The notes: generated from the letters alone by a model not told the origin. A DNA stretch of 64,000 nucleotides from UBA2834 sp963623365 (GCA_963623365.1 CAVFJY010000001.1:169623-233622), one strand, 5' to 3'. Positions 9,181-18,510 are shown, counted from the stretch's first letter. Numbers and translations are program-made.

Positions 9181-10589
9181 TAGCTCTTGGGAAAAAGCGG
9201 TGTAGCTGGAGGCAGAATCGTGCTAGCAGTAAAGATTCTCTCAATCTGGCTAGCAGTATCCGGCAAGAAGATGGCGAGACGATCATTAATGGCAAGCAAG
9301 TCGTCGACCATTTGGGTCAAAATCGCTTGCGCGCGTGCAGGGTCTTCTTTGGCGACGGCCCACGGTTTTTCGGCATCGATGCGTTTATTCAGTTCAGTGA
9401 TACCATCCCAGAGTAAATCAAAGGCGAAATTAAATTCGTATTTTTGCATGCGCGCATCAAAGTCGGCATTGGCAGTTTTTTGCACTTTGCGGCCAGCGAG
9501 TGCATTCTTTTTACAAAGCGTTGCTAAGCGCTGAACGAGATTACCGAGATCATTCGCAAGTTCGTTGTAGGACGCTTCGTATTTATCCCAAGTAAAGTCC
9601 GAATCATCGGTCGTTGAGGCATGACGAAGGAAATAATAGCGGAAAGGCGCGAGGCCGTGCTTAGCGAGAATTTCCTGCGGGTCAATAACATTGCCAATTG
9701 ATTTGGACATTTTTTCGCCATTGACGGTAATAAAACCATGCGCGAGCAGATTATGCGACAGCGGCAAACCTAACCCCATCAACATTGCTGGCCAAATACC
9801 AGCATGAAAGCGCAGAATATCTTTGCCAACGACCTGAGTATGAGCCGGCCAAAGGTCGGAAATATCTTCATCAGGATAGCCGAGCACAGTGAGATAATTG
9901 GCAAGCGCGTCAATCCAAACGTACATGACTTGCGAATCGTCATCAGGCACCGGCACACCCCAAACAACTTGCGCCTTCGGGCGCGAAATTGAGACATCCG
10001 GCATATCCTTCAGGAGATTGAGAAATTCTTTTTTGCGAAAAGTTGGCGTAATTTTGAGCTCGTCGCTTTCGATAGCGGTACGAATCCGATCCTTAAAATC
10101 CGCAATGCGCAGATAATAATTCTCTTCGCTGAGTTGAACGTAGGGTTTTTTGTGGTCGGGGCAAATACCATTATTGTCGCTCTGCTCTTTATCGGTAACG
10201 AAACTTTCGCAACCTTCACAATACCAGCCTTCGTAGCTATCTTTATAGATATGGTCGGAAAGACGTTGCCAAATCGCCTGACAACGACGCTCGTGGTCGG
10301 GGTTGGTGGTGCGAACAAAATCAGTATACTCAACACCGAGCGAGTGAATAAAATCTTGGAACTTCGCGGCATTCTGGTCAACAAATGTTTGCGTCGGAAT
10401 ATTCAATTCAGCAGCTTTTTTGAAGATCTTATTGCCATGTTCATCGGTGCCCGCCTGCAGACGCACTTTTTCGCCTTTAGATATCATATATCGACGGAGA
10501 GTGTCCGCAAGAAGATAATCCATAGCATGGCCAAGGTGCGGATTACCGTTGACGTATGGAATAGCTGTAGTGATATATGATTCTTTCAT
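9180..10589 (-). CDS. metG: Methionyl-tRNA synthetase
   Basis: Charges both initiator and elongator tRNA-Met. The class I motifs are HLGH (about 18-21) and EKMSKSIGN. A CP-domain metal site of the C-x2-C ... C-x2-H kind is visible around CEGC and CPDH. At 469 residues it is the short form lacking the C-terminal dimerisation/tRNA-binding extension. A TACTAT box lies seven bases upstream of the ATG, so the mRNA has essentially no leader and no room for an upstream riboswitch or T-box. Confidence 0.96.
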   Translation of the reverse strand: MKESYITTAIPYVNGNPHLGHAMDYLLADTLRRYMISKGEKVRLQAGTDEHGNKIFKKAAELNIPTQTFVDQNAAKFQDFIHSLGVEYTDFVRTTNPDHERRCQAIWQRLSDHIYKDSYEGWYCEGCESFVTDKEQSDNNGICPDHKKPYVQLSEENYYLRIADFKDRIRTAIESDELKITPTFRKKEFLNLLKDMPDVSISRPKAQVVWGVPVPDDDSQVMYVWIDALANYLTVLGYPDEDISDLWPAHTQVVGKDILRFHAGIWPAMLMGLGLPLSHNLLAHGFITVNGEKMSKSIGNVIDPQEILAKHGLAPFRYYFLRHASTTDDSDFTWDKYEASYNELANDLGNLVQRLATLCKKNALAGRKVQKTANADFDARMQKYEFNFAFDLLWDGITELNKRIDAEKPWAVAKEDPARAQAILTQMVDDLLAINDRLAIFLPDTASQIERIFTASTILPPATPLFPKS

Positions 10590-10627
10590 GAATCATATAG
10601 TAACATCTTTTACAGATAAAGACGAGC

Positions 10628-11266
10628 TTAAGCAAGGACGATAATAACAACAAGAGCAAGAACGAGAATAAGAATTGCGCCAACGACAATGCCGATAATC
10701 GCGACATTGTTATGGAGAACGGAATTAAAATCGAGATTAGTTTTTGGTATTTTGATTGGCTGCTTGAGCTTATTTGTTTCAGGAGCGGCGGCAGCGGCAG
10801 CTGGGTCGGCCGAGGCAGGAGCGGATTCGTCAAAAGATTCGACCGGGTCGGCCTTAATCGCTTCATAATCTGGCGCAGTAGCGGGAGCAGCGGCAGCGGC
10901 AGGGTCGTCCATCAAATCGCCATCAACGAAACCCGCAGTTTCGGCGACTTGCTGAGCAGGCGCAGCAGATGCTGGCGTGGCAGCTGGATCGGCCGGAGCG
11001 GGAGCAGGCGCGGAAGTAGCGGCGGGCGTGCCAGCAAGGCTGAGATTTGGGTCAGCAGCTTGTTGGGCAGCAAGCTCAGCATCGGTAGTCGGTGTATTAT
11101 CGAGACTAATATTTTCGACATCAAAGGTATTTTGGAGATCTTGCGCCGCAGCATTGGCGGATTCAGTAATCGCGGCATTAATCGCCGAAAGATCCATATC
11201 ATTCGATGCGGACACCGCTGGAGTGTCGGTTGGTTGATTGTTTGCCGCTTCGTCAGCTGGTTTCAT
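10628..11266 (-). CDS. Ala/Pro-rich tail-anchored membrane protein
   Basis: A 212-residue protein of low complexity, dominated by Ala, Pro, Asp and Thr for residues 1-165, followed by a C-terminal hydrophobic helix (about 188-212) that ends at the stop with no loop after it. This fits a tail anchor with a flexible cytoplasmic arm. No family is recognised. It sits 42 bp after rsmA on the same strand with a weak GGAG about 10 bases before the ATG. The acidic/Ala-Pro composition is unlike its neighbours. Confidence 0.75.
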   Translation of the reverse strand: MKPADEAANNQPTDTPAVSASNDMDLSAINAAITESANAAAQDLQNTFDVENISLDNTPTTDAELAAQQAADPNLSLAGTPAATSAPAPAPADPAATPASAAPAQQVAETAGFVDGDLMDDPAAAAAPATAPDYEAIKADPVESFDESAPASADPAAAAAAPETNKLKQPIKIPKTNLDFNSVLHNNVAIIGIVVGAILILVLALVVIIVLA

Positions 11267-11308
11267 AGACGCTTTGCTCCATTAAAAATATGCTTAGTTG
11301 TTTATATA

Positions 11309-12085
11309 TTAATGCTTATGGATATTTTTTTCAAGAGCACACCAGTCGGCAATCGTGAGATCGGCGGGACGGGCATTCTCGGAGATATGATTGGCGGCAA
11401 AGATGGCCGAAATTTGCGCGCGTGGTAGCCGCAGAGCTGCGGCAAGATTAGAAACAAGTTTTTTGCGAGGCGCACTGAAGCCCGCTTTAATAAGGCGCAT
11501 TGTTGATTCGGAAGCGCGAGGACGCGCGAGTGGCGTCAAAACCACAACTTGGCTATCGACTTTTGGCGGGGGCGTGAAGAATTCGCGTTTAACAATACTA
11601 CCGAGCGTAACATCGGCATAAATTTGCGCGGAAAGACCGAGAATAGAATAATCTCCCGGACCAGCCGCAAGCCGCTGCGCAACTTCCTTTTGAACAAGCA
11701 ACACGATTTTTTGCGGACGATGCTTAGCATGGAGAAATTTTTGAATAATTGGCGAAGTAATATAATACGGAATATTTCCTGCAACGATATATTTTTCGGG
11801 CAAGTCAAGTTCATCTAAGTCAAGGCTGAGAATATCTTGATTAATAACCGTGAGATTCTTCCCCGGAAAGGATTTAGGCAGATTTTGAGCGAGACGCGCA
11901 TCGAACTCAACGGCAGTAACTCGATCGAAAAATTGAAAAAGCGCGGAAGTAAGGGTGCCGAGCCCTGGGCCGATTTCGAGAACCTCATTAACATCAGCGC
12001 AGCTGGCAGCGTCGGCAATGTCGAGCAAGATGTCACGATCTTTTAGCCAATTTTGGCCAAGTGATTTTTTATTCTGGAGTGCCAT
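11309..12085 (-). CDS. rsmA: 16S rRNA dimethyladenosine transferase RsmA/KsgA
   Basis: Dimethylates two adjacent adenosines in the 3' hairpin of 16S rRNA late in 30S assembly, using S-adenosylmethionine. Motifs: N-terminal KKSLGQNWL, SAM-binding VLEIGPGLGTLT (about 36-47), and the catalytic NIPYYITSP (NxPY) near residue 104. The 258 residues match the family. It starts 15 bp after the G5/transglycosylase gene and is likely in the tilS-G5-rsmA transcript. Confidence 0.95.
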   Translation of the reverse strand: MALQNKKSLGQNWLKDRDILLDIADAASCADVNEVLEIGPGLGTLTSALFQFFDRVTAVEFDARLAQNLPKSFPGKNLTVINQDILSLDLDELDLPEKYIVAGNIPYYITSPIIQKFLHAKHRPQKIVLLVQKEVAQRLAAGPGDYSILGLSAQIYADVTLGSIVKREFFTPPPKVDSQVVVLTPLARPRASESTMRLIKAGFSAPRKKLVSNLAAALRLPRAQISAIFAANHISENARPADLTIADWCALEKNIHKH

Positions 12086-12100
12086 ATTTTATCGTTAATT

Positions 12101-13318
12101 CTACCACCAACCATGCCTTATCCAAAAATCATAAGCCTCTGCCCAACTACCATAACGACCCACGGCATAGCTATTACACCAGCGCAATTGCGTAATTGGA
12201 TTAGTCTCCCAGTCGGAGCCAGCCGAGGCCATCTTGCTCCCTGGAAGAGCCTGACAGAGGCCAGTTGCACCACTGCTAGTGTTTTTCGAGAGCGGATTCC
12301 AATGCGACTCTTTATCGACAATATAATTAACATAGCCATAGTCACTAGCAGCAATACCAGCCGCAGCCATCCAGTCCTGATGCGTACCTGGTGGCAGATT
12401 AACTTTCATACCAATCGTGACCTGCTGCGTCTCGGGATTTTGCGTAATAATTTCGGAAACTAGTACGCGCGAAAGCTCAACGCCGTCTTGCATTTCGACT
12501 TCGTAGGTTGCAACTTTCTTGCCCAACTTCCCCGCTTGTGTCACTGCGCGAGTACCATAATCAAGGGCATAATCATAAGTATAAGTTTCAGAAAAAGCGA
12601 TATCCTCTTCGATGGTGAGCGTCTGCTTACCCTGATGATAAACGGCGAGGGTGATACCGTCAGTAATTGGTGTATCGGTCGCCGCCGAAATCCAGTTATC
12701 GGCTTGGTCGGCACTAATACCCTGCTCTTTGAGAAAAGCGCCAACCGTCTTGGCCTGCGTGCGGACCTGCATATTTTTACCATTGAAATTAAGGTTAATC
12801 ACCTTGGCGCGAACAAGCTGATAGGCTGTAAGCGTGCCACTTTCGAGAATGTTATTATTCACCACGACCGTAACGATATCGGCATCAAGCAATTCGATGC
12901 CGGCCGCGGCGACGACTTCAGCAGCATCGGTTTTAGCGGTTTTGAGATATTTGCGTGTATAACCATCAATCACAACTACCTCGCGCGCCCGATAAATGTT
13001 AATATTGAAATCTTCTTCATTGATTTCGTCATCGAGAGCAGGCTCGACCGTATCGTAATCGCCGAGTTTAATATCGGCGCGCGCAATGGCTTCGCGGACA
13101 GTTTGGGCATCACTGCGCACGGTTAGAACAGTGCCGTTGTCGTAGAAAGTAATGTAATGTTCGGAGCTATCAGTCGAATCAGATGTCGTAGAGGAATCGG
13201 TAGAAGTTGCGCTCGCAAAAAGCGACTGCTTCTTACAAATAATTCCAAAAAGAAGAGTTGAAATAATTAGACCAAGGATAAGTATAGAGAGGTCGATCCT
13301 CGTCTTACGTATTCTCAT
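12101..13318 (-). CDS. Secreted G5-domain protein with lytic-transglycosylase-like C-terminus
   Basis: The protein resembles the YabE/resuscitation-promoting-factor class. It has an N-terminal membrane anchor (about 10-30), two or three ubiquitin-like DUF348 repeats (about 45-240), a G5 domain (about 245-310), and a C-terminal segment with NYIVDKESHWNP and SSGATGLCQALPG typical of lysozyme-fold transglycosylases; the Glu in DKES is the likely catalytic acid. Role: cleaving peptidoglycan at the cell surface. A TAAAAT box eight bases before the ATG at 13318 favours that start over the ATG at 13336. It follows tilS by 24 bp. Confidence 0.9.
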   Translation of the reverse strand: MRIRKTRIDLSILILGLIISTLLFGIICKKQSLFASATSTDSSTTSDSTDSSEHYITFYDNGTVLTVRSDAQTVREAIARADIKLGDYDTVEPALDDEINEEDFNINIYRAREVVVIDGYTRKYLKTAKTDAAEVVAAAGIELLDADIVTVVVNNNILESGTLTAYQLVRAKVINLNFNGKNMQVRTQAKTVGAFLKEQGISADQADNWISAATDTPITDGITLAVYHQGKQTLTIEEDIAFSETYTYDYALDYGTRAVTQAGKLGKKVATYEVEMQDGVELSRVLVSEIITQNPETQQVTIGMKVNLPPGTHQDWMAAAGIAASDYGYVNYIVDKESHWNPLSKNTSSGATGLCQALPGSKMASAGSDWETNPITQLRWCNSYAVGRYGSWAEAYDFWIRHGWW

Positions 13319-13342
13319 GTAAGAATATTTTAACATGTTCGC

Positions 13343-14179
13343 TTACTTCGGGCAAATCGTGAGCAGGATGCGAAAGCAATAACGCCCCATAGCTAGCACA
13401 TAATGCTGATTGAGCGGAAATTGTTTGCCGCTGGCATAATCGCGAATCGCAACGAGAGCGCGCTGAAGTTGTGGACGAGTTTGCGAGATGTGTTGGCGTT
13501 GCAAAATCGCGCGGAGAATTTCGACTGCGACCGCTTGGTCAAGCGACGCAAGCGCGCGCGGATAATTGTCGCTAGGCAAGTCGGCAAGTTCGGCATCAAT
13601 TTGAGTAGCGAGCGTGCGCTGACGCAAAGCGAGTTGAATAAGCTGGTCGACTTGAGCGCGGTTTGCTCGTTGCAAAGCGACACGGACACGGTTGCGTAAA
13701 TACATGGGGTCGGAATTAGTTTGGTCGAGTCGAAAATGCAATTGGTACTTGGCGGCATATTGATAAATGTCGCGCTTTGTCCAAGTTAGAAGCGGGCGCT
13801 GAATGGCAGAATTATTGAGGGCAGCAAGCCCACGCCAACCGGTGCCACGCAATAAATTAATTACGACGGTTTCAGCGAGGTCATCTAAGTGATGTGCAGT
13901 ATAGATTTCGCCATTTAAATCGCGCGCAAGTTGTTGCAAAAATTCATAACGCGCGGCACGAGCGGCAGCTTCGGAGCAATTCGGTCCAAGCTGCGCTTTT
14001 ATAAAATGAAAATCATTCCCATTTTCAGCTGCAAGCCGTTGAACAAAAATGCGATCGTCGGTAGAGTTGGAACGAATGCCATGGTCGAAATGCGCAACAA
14101 CCACATCAGAATCACGACGAAATAAATGCAACATTACGACCGAATCGACACCACCCGACACCGCTAAGATTTTTTTCAT
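13343..14179 (-). CDS. tilS: tRNA(Ile)-lysidine synthetase
   Basis: Converts the wobble C of the CAU anticodon of tRNA-Ile2 to lysidine so that it reads AUA. The PP-loop motif SGGVDSVVML starts at residue 8, and HFDHGIR and TAHHLDDLAET follow as in the family. At 278 residues it lacks the C-terminal tRNA-binding domains of the E. coli enzyme (430 residues), as many small-genome versions do. A TAAAAT box eight bases before the ATG overlaps the divergent promoter of the PRC-barrel gene. Its substrate tRNA is encoded at 40197 in this window. Confidence 0.94.
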   Translation of the reverse strand: MKKILAVSGGVDSVVMLHLFRRDSDVVVAHFDHGIRSNSTDDRIFVQRLAAENGNDFHFIKAQLGPNCSEAAARAARYEFLQQLARDLNGEIYTAHHLDDLAETVVINLLRGTGWRGLAALNNSAIQRPLLTWTKRDIYQYAAKYQLHFRLDQTNSDPMYLRNRVRVALQRANRAQVDQLIQLALRQRTLATQIDAELADLPSDNYPRALASLDQAVAVEILRAILQRQHISQTRPQLQRALVAIRDYASGKQFPLNQHYVLAMGRYCFRILLTICPK

Positions 14180-14216
14180 GTGCTATAATTTTAACAAGAT
14201 AAGGAGCGGAAAGAAA

Positions 14217-14858
14217 ATGCTAATGATTGGCTCAAAAGTAATCGGCATGCCCGTGCTGAGCTTACATCTGGGAGGCAAAATTGCGACAGTCAAAAAAGCA
14301 ATTATCGACCCAGAAGATTTGTGCGTGATTGCTTATGTCGTCGAAGGGCCAATTATCCAGAATGACCCCGAAGTTGGCAATATTTTGATGGCGGAAGACG
14401 TGCGCGAAATGAACCCTGAGGGGATAATTATCGATTCGTCAGATGTATTTGTGGTGCGTGAAGACGTAATTCGTATCGATAAAATTATGTCGCTGAATTT
14501 TGATGTGATTGGACTGAAGGTACTGACAGCAAACAAGCGCAAGCTGGGTAAGGTCGCGGATTATACGCTCGATTCGCAAAGTTTGATGATTTATCAACTG
14601 ATTGTGCAACGGCCGATGGGCTTAATGTCTTTGAGTGATCCGCAGTTAACAATTAATCGCTCGCAAATTGTAGAGATTGACGATTACACCGTGACAATTA
14701 AACACGACAAAGAACAAGTCAAAGTCCCAGAAAGAAAAGAAGAGGCTGCGATTGCGGAAGAAATTGAAGAGCAAAAACGCGAATTTGTGAATCCTTTTCG
14801 TAAGCCAAATTATGCGCCAGAAGAAAGTTCGGAAAGCGCATCGAGTATATCGGAATAA
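14217..14858 (+). CDS. PRC-barrel domain protein
   Basis: The ATG at 14217 is chosen because AAGGAG lies at 14201-14206 and a TATAAT box at 14184-14189; an open frame further upstream is antisense to tilS. The 213-residue protein has two PRC-barrel-like units: one starting SKVIGMPVLSLHLGGKIATVK (split across residues 5-26) and a second around LKVLTANKRKLGKVADYTL, followed by a charged C-terminal tail. Such proteins bind RNA or act in photosynthetic/ribosome-linked complexes; the role here is unknown. Its 3' end overlaps the convergent recX end by 49 bp. Confidence 0.82.
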   Translation: MLMIGSKVIGMPVLSLHLGGKIATVKKAIIDPEDLCVIAYVVEGPIIQNDPEVGNILMAEDVREMNPEGIIIDSSDVFVVREDVIRIDKIMSLNFDVIGLKVLTANKRKLGKVADYTLDSQSLMIYQLIVQRPMGLMSLSDPQLTINRSQIVEIDDYTVTIKHDKEQVKVPERKEEAAIAEEIEEQKREFVNPFRKPNYAPEESSESASSISE

Positions 14859-15529
14859 TTAAAGCCTGCCCGCAATAAATATTGAATGAATTTTTGGTCA
14901 TCGGGATATTTGGCGCGTTTTTTGGCGATAAGTTTACGCAGCTCATCGCCGTCGTTGCGGTCGGTCTCGGAAAGAACTTGTTCAATAATTGTTGGATTGA
15001 TACCTTTTTGCTGCAATTCTTGACGCAGTTTTTTGCGACTGGCACCTTTGCTAACATGGCGATTTTCGACCCAAAGCGTAGCAAAATGCAAATCGTTAAT
15101 ATAACCACGGTCCTCGAGTCGCGCAAAGACAAGCGGCACGAGACTAAGGTCGTAGCCCGCTTTGTCTTTAATCTGATATTCGCCAGTTTTACGGTTTTTA
15201 ATGCGAATCTTACGCGAGCGCGTTTTGCGCTGAAGATAGTCGCGAATTTCTTTACTGGAGCGCGGACGCATCAGGACATATTCGAGCGCGCGGGCATAAA
15301 ATTTACTAAAATCGGAAGCGCGCCGCAGTTGTGCGCGCTCGGCGTCATCAAGAGTCTTACCAATTTTGAGATGAAAATCGACGACTTGCGACAAATCGAG
15401 TGAGCAGAAAAAATTATCATCAAGATAGATATTGACGCGATTCTGGTCGCGCACGGCGGCTTTGATGTCGGTAATACGGTAGCGCGAAGCTGAGGGCGTC
15501 GCGCTACTGAGCGTAATAGTCTCGAGCAT
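14810..15529 (-). CDS. recX: RecX regulator of RecA
   Basis: Binds RecA filaments and limits their activity. The 239 residues carry an N-terminal extension (1-70) and the helical RecX repeats, visible as FYARALEYVLMRPRSSKEI, LEDRGYINDLHFA and GASRKKLRQELQQKGI. Its ATG overlaps the recA stop by one base (TAATG), so translation is coupled. Confidence 0.92.
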   Translation of the reverse strand: MLETITLSSATPSASRYRITDIKAAVRDQNRVNIYLDDNFFCSLDLSQVVDFHLKIGKTLDDAERAQLRRASDFSKFYARALEYVLMRPRSSKEIRDYLQRKTRSRKIRIKNRKTGEYQIKDKAGYDLSLVPLVFARLEDRGYINDLHFATLWVENRHVSKGASRKKLRQELQQKGINPTIIEQVLSETDRNDGDELRKLIAKKRAKYPDDQKFIQYLLRAGFNYSDILDALSELSSGA

Positions 15530-16584
15530 TAATCTTCGTCGGTCTTGGCGACTTCGCGTACTTTGGTTTCAATTTCGTTCATGAGTTCAGGCTTTTCCTT
15601 GAAAAGACGCTTAACGGCTTCCCGCCCCTGCCCGATAGTTTCGCCATTATACTTAAAGAAAGCACCGGCTTTTTCGACAATGCCATATTGGACACCAAGA
15701 TCGAGCACATCACCCGTCTTGGAAATGCCTTCGTTGTACATAATATCGAATTCAGCTGTACGGAATGGCGCCGCAATCTTGTTTTTTACAACCTTAATTT
15801 TGGTACGATTACCAGAGATGTTTTCACCGTCTTTAATTTGACCAATGCGACGAATATCGACACGCACGGAAGCATAAAACTTGAGGGCGTTACCGCCAGT
15901 AGTAGTTTCAGGGTTACCGAACATCACGCCAATTTTCATGCGAATCTGGTTAATGAAGATAACAGTTGCTTTAGTCTTACTAATAATACCCGTAAGTTTG
16001 CGCATGGCTTGCGACATTAAACGCGCCTGCAAGCCCATTTGAGCATCACCCATATCGCCATCAATTTCGGCCTGTGGGACAAGCGCAGCGACAGAGTCGA
16101 CAACAATTAAGTCAACTGCACCGGAGCGCACGAGCGTTTCACAAATTTCCAAAGCTTGCTCACCATTGTCTGGCTGCGAAATTAATAAATCGTCCGTCTT
16201 AACGCCAATTTTACGAGCGTAAGATGGGTCGAGTGCGTGTTCAGCATCAATGAAAGCAGCCTGACCACCTTTGCGCTGAATCTCGGCAATCGCATGCAGA
16301 GCAAGCGTTGTCTTACCAGATGATTCAGGGCCATAAATTTCAATAATGCGCCCTTTCGGATAGCCGCCACCGAGCGCCAAATCGAGTGCGAGTGAGCCGG
16401 ACGAGAATAATTCGACATCAATCTTTGACTGTTCGCCCAATTTCATAATCGAGCCATCACCAAATTGCTTAGTAATTTGAGACAGGGCTAAGCTTAAGGC
16501 CTGTTTCTTACCGTCGTCCTGAGCCGCGTCTTTGGATTTTTTATCTTTATCTGCGCCCACCACTTCCTGACTTTTTTTAGCCAC
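15529..16584 (-). CDS. recA: RecA recombinase
   Basis: ATP-dependent strand-exchange protein. Walker A is GPESSGKTT, and the family pattern MKIGVMFGNPETTTGGNALKF is present (given here in two parts: MKIGVMFGNPE, TTTGGNALKF). The GTG at 16584 is chosen because a consensus ribosome site AAGGAGG sits six bases before it; the upstream ATG reading adds nine residues without family support. A TAAAAT box on minus at 16611-16616 gives a leader of about 20 nt. No LexA-type palindrome is evident in this promoter. Confidence 0.97.
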   Translation of the reverse strand: MAKKSQEVVGADKDKKSKDAAQDDGKKQALSLALSQITKQFGDGSIMKLGEQSKIDVELFSSGSLALDLALGGGYPKGRIIEIYGPESSGKTTLALHAIAEIQRKGGQAAFIDAEHALDPSYARKIGVKTDDLLISQPDNGEQALEICETLVRSGAVDLIVVDSVAALVPQAEIDGDMGDAQMGLQARLMSQAMRKLTGIISKTKATVIFINQIRMKIGVMFGNPETTTGGNALKFYASVRVDIRRIGQIKDGENISGNRTKIKVVKNKIAAPFRTAEFDIMYNEGISKTGDVLDLGVQYGIVEKAGAFFKYNGETIGQGREAVKRLFKEKPELMNEIETKVREVAKTDED

Positions 16585-16636
16585 TGAAAACCTCCTTCTT
16601 GTTAGTAACAATTTTAGCTAATAAACCCTTTAAAAT

Positions 16637-17032
16637 CTAGTCGAAGGACAAAGCGGTAGGCTTACGAGAGTAACGCGGACAACTACGTTCGGCGCGGTAA
16701 TTAGGAATAGCTTCGAAGAAGTAGCGCATCAAAGTATCGACACGTTTGCGAAAAACATCGGGAACACCATCGCGATTGACGAAAGGATTGCGACGGTTGA
16801 TCTGGGTAGGATAAAAAATTTCGCCAGTTTCAAGATTGAGACCGGCGCATAAAATATCTTGCGGTTTGCTACGTTTAATTAATAAAAAATCCCGCAAGTC
16901 GGCTAAATATTCATCGCCGGCGGAAATAATGCCACGGTGGATATCAATGGCTGCCCAGAGATAACCGCCAAACTCATCACGGAGTTTGTTTAACTCATCC
17001 TCCGTGAAGCGCATTTTTCGCAAATACAGCAT
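16637..17032 (-). CDS. DUF5674 family protein
   Basis: A 131-residue protein matching my memory of DUF5674, a small family found in CPR bacteria and cyanobacteria: the core includes AAIDIHRGIISAGDEYLADL, the segment QDILCAGLN and a terminal INRRNP. No function is established. AAGGAG six bases before the ATG fixes the start at 17032. It lies 52 bp upstream of recA, which has its own promoter. Family assignment is from pattern recall and would need a profile search. Confidence 0.7.
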   Translation of the reverse strand: MLYLRKMRFTEDELNKLRDEFGGYLWAAIDIHRGIISAGDEYLADLRDFLLIKRSKPQDILCAGLNLETGEIFYPTQINRRNPFVNRDGVPDVFRKRVDTLMRYFFEAIPNYRAERSCPRYSRKPTALSFD

Positions 17033-17081
17033 TCTCTTCTCCTTTCGTCTTTACAAGGCAAAAATAACATTTGACAGAAAG

Positions 17082-17112
17082 ATGCAAAAGCATCAGCATG
17101 ATGTTTTTGCAT
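17082..17112. promoter_or_regulatory. Palindrome overlapping the yebC -35 region
   Basis: ATGCAAAA ... TTTTGCAT with an inner ATCA/TGAT pair forms a 31-base dyad in the divergent DUF5674-yebC intergenic region. TTGCAT (17107-17112), a 17-base spacer and TAAAAT (17130-17135) form the likely yebC promoter, so the dyad could be an operator. Confidence 0.5.
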
Positions 17113-17174
17113 TTAATGCCCGAATATGTTAAAATAACAGATAATAATAGATAAAAATTAATGAGGGAGTTCGA

Positions 17175-17876
17175 ATGAGCGGACACAGTAAATGGGCAAC
17201 CACCAAGCGCCAAAAGGCTGTTGTTGATGCAAAACGCGGTGCGTTGTTCACGAAAATCGGTAACCAAATTGCAATTGCAGCACGTAGTGGTACCGACCCC
17301 GCGATGAACCCTTCGCTGGCGATGGTGCTAGAAAAAGCACGCCTAGCGAATATGCCAAAAGCGAATATCGAGCGCGCAATTGCGCGCGTGGCCGATAAAA
17401 ACGCCGCGGCCTTAATTGAAGAAACTTATGAAGCGTATGGCCCTGGCGGGGTAGGAATTATTATCGAAGTTGCAACAGACAACAAGAACCGGACAATGCC
17501 TGAAGTGCGCCATACCTTGGAAAAGAATGGCGGCCGGATGGCAGATCCTGGGTCGGTGATGTTCCAGTTTACGCGCAAAGGCGTGATTTTCACGAAGGTG
17601 AAAGGTGATGAATTAATGATGACGGCGCTGGATGCGGGTGCAGAAGATGTACTCGACGAAGAAGACGGCACGACGATTTATACCGCTGCGAGCGATTTGA
17701 TGAAAGTGCGCAGTGCGCTAATTGAGGCAGGAATTGAAGTCGATTCAGCGGAATTGCAGTATGTAGCGAATAATAACGTGCCGGTCGACGAAGAAACCGG
17801 CGCAAAGGTCGAAAAGATTTTGGACGCAATCGACGAGCTGGATGATGTAGTTGCCGTACATACGAATGCGGAATAA
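17175..17876 (+). CDS. yebC: YebC/PmpR family protein
   Basis: The family covers a transcription regulator (PmpR/YebC) and a translation factor that relieves stalling at proline runs (TACO1/YebC2). The 233-residue protein opens with the diagnostic MSGHSKWATTKRQKAVVDAK and retains the acidic C-terminal region. The start follows a GAGGGAG ribosome site. Context does not decide between the two roles. The dyad in its promoter suggests that it is regulated. Confidence 0.94.
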   Translation: MSGHSKWATTKRQKAVVDAKRGALFTKIGNQIAIAARSGTDPAMNPSLAMVLEKARLANMPKANIERAIARVADKNAAALIEETYEAYGPGGVGIIIEVATDNKNRTMPEVRHTLEKNGGRMADPGSVMFQFTRKGVIFTKVKGDELMMTALDAGAEDVLDEEDGTTIYTAASDLMKVRSALIEAGIEVDSAELQYVANNNVPVDEETGAKVEKILDAIDELDDVVAVHTNAE

Positions 17877-17923
17877 ACCAGAATAAACGCTAGTTTCTAA
17901 AGTTGGCGGCTAGTTATAGGCGA

Positions 17924-18355
17924 CTATAGACCAGTTGAGCCGAAGCCGCCACTACGGTCGGACTCAGACAATGCAGCTACTTCTTCCCATTCAATATGGG
18001 CATATTGCGCAATCACGCCCTGTGCAATGCGCATACCTGGTTCAACGATAAAATCCTGGTCGCCATGATTTTTGAGCAGTACGCGCATCTCGCCACGATA
18101 ATCGGAATCAATTGTACCAATACCATTGAGCAGCGTCACGGAATGTTTATAGGCCAGACCGCTGCGACTGCGAATTTGTAGTTCATAGCCAGCAGGCAGT
18201 TCAACACCAACACCCGTATCAAAAGCATGAACCTCACCTGGTTTTAGAGTAACCGGCGCGTCAAGGTGGGCACAAAAATCAAAGCCCGCCGCACCTGCCG
18301 TTTGGTACTGCGGAATAATTGCATCGTCATAAAATTTTACAATCTTTACTTTCAT
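17924..18355 (-). CDS. dut: dUTP diphosphatase
   Basis: Trimeric dUTPase that hydrolyses dUTP to dUMP, keeping uracil out of DNA and supplying dTMP synthesis. The five motifs are recognisable: AGFDFCAH, RSRSGLA, NGIGTIDSDYRGE, RIAQGVI and the C-terminal P-loop-like RSGGFGSTG. Length 143 is typical. A TACAAT box on minus lies 10 bases before the ATG. It converges with yebC. Confidence 0.96.
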   Translation of the reverse strand: MKVKIVKFYDDAIIPQYQTAGAAGFDFCAHLDAPVTLKPGEVHAFDTGVGVELPAGYELQIRSRSGLAYKHSVTLLNGIGTIDSDYRGEMRVLLKNHGDQDFIVEPGMRIAQGVIAQYAHIEWEEVAALSESDRSGGFGSTGL

Positions 18356-18382
18356 AGCTGAGGTAATTGTAGCATTGTATGG

Positions 18383-18388
18383 TATAAT
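18383..18388 (+). promoter_or_regulatory. tRNA-Ser -10 box
   Basis: TATAAT preceded by TGG (an extended -10) 10 bases before the tRNA. Confidence 0.6.
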
Positions 18389-18398
18389 TTGGCCTAGT

Positions 18399-18487
18399 GG
18401 AAGGATGGCCGAGTGGTTTAAGGCACCGGTCTTGAAAACCGGCGTGGCGCATAACCACCGTGAGTTCGAATCTCACTCCTTCCGCCA
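18399..18487 (+). tRNA. tRNA-Ser (anticodon TGA), CCA encoded
   Basis: The acceptor GGAAGGA pairs with TCCTTCC, the anticodon arm is CCGGT-CTTGAAA-ACCGG, there is a long variable arm (GTGGCGCATAACCAC), and the T arm is GTGAG-TTCGAAT-CTCAC. The 3' CCA is genome-encoded. It reads UCA-family Ser codons. The branching-enzyme ATG follows only 23 bases after the CCA. Confidence 0.97.
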
Positions 18488-18510
18488 TTTTTGAGAGTAG
18501 GCGATTATTT

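Noticed and set aside
10590..10627. Riboswitch or T-box before metG
   Set aside because: The -10 box lies seven bases before the ATG, so no leader exists.
14049..14216. N-terminal extension of the PRC-barrel protein
   Set aside because: It is antisense to tilS, lies before the promoter, and has no family likeness; a ribosome site marks 14217.
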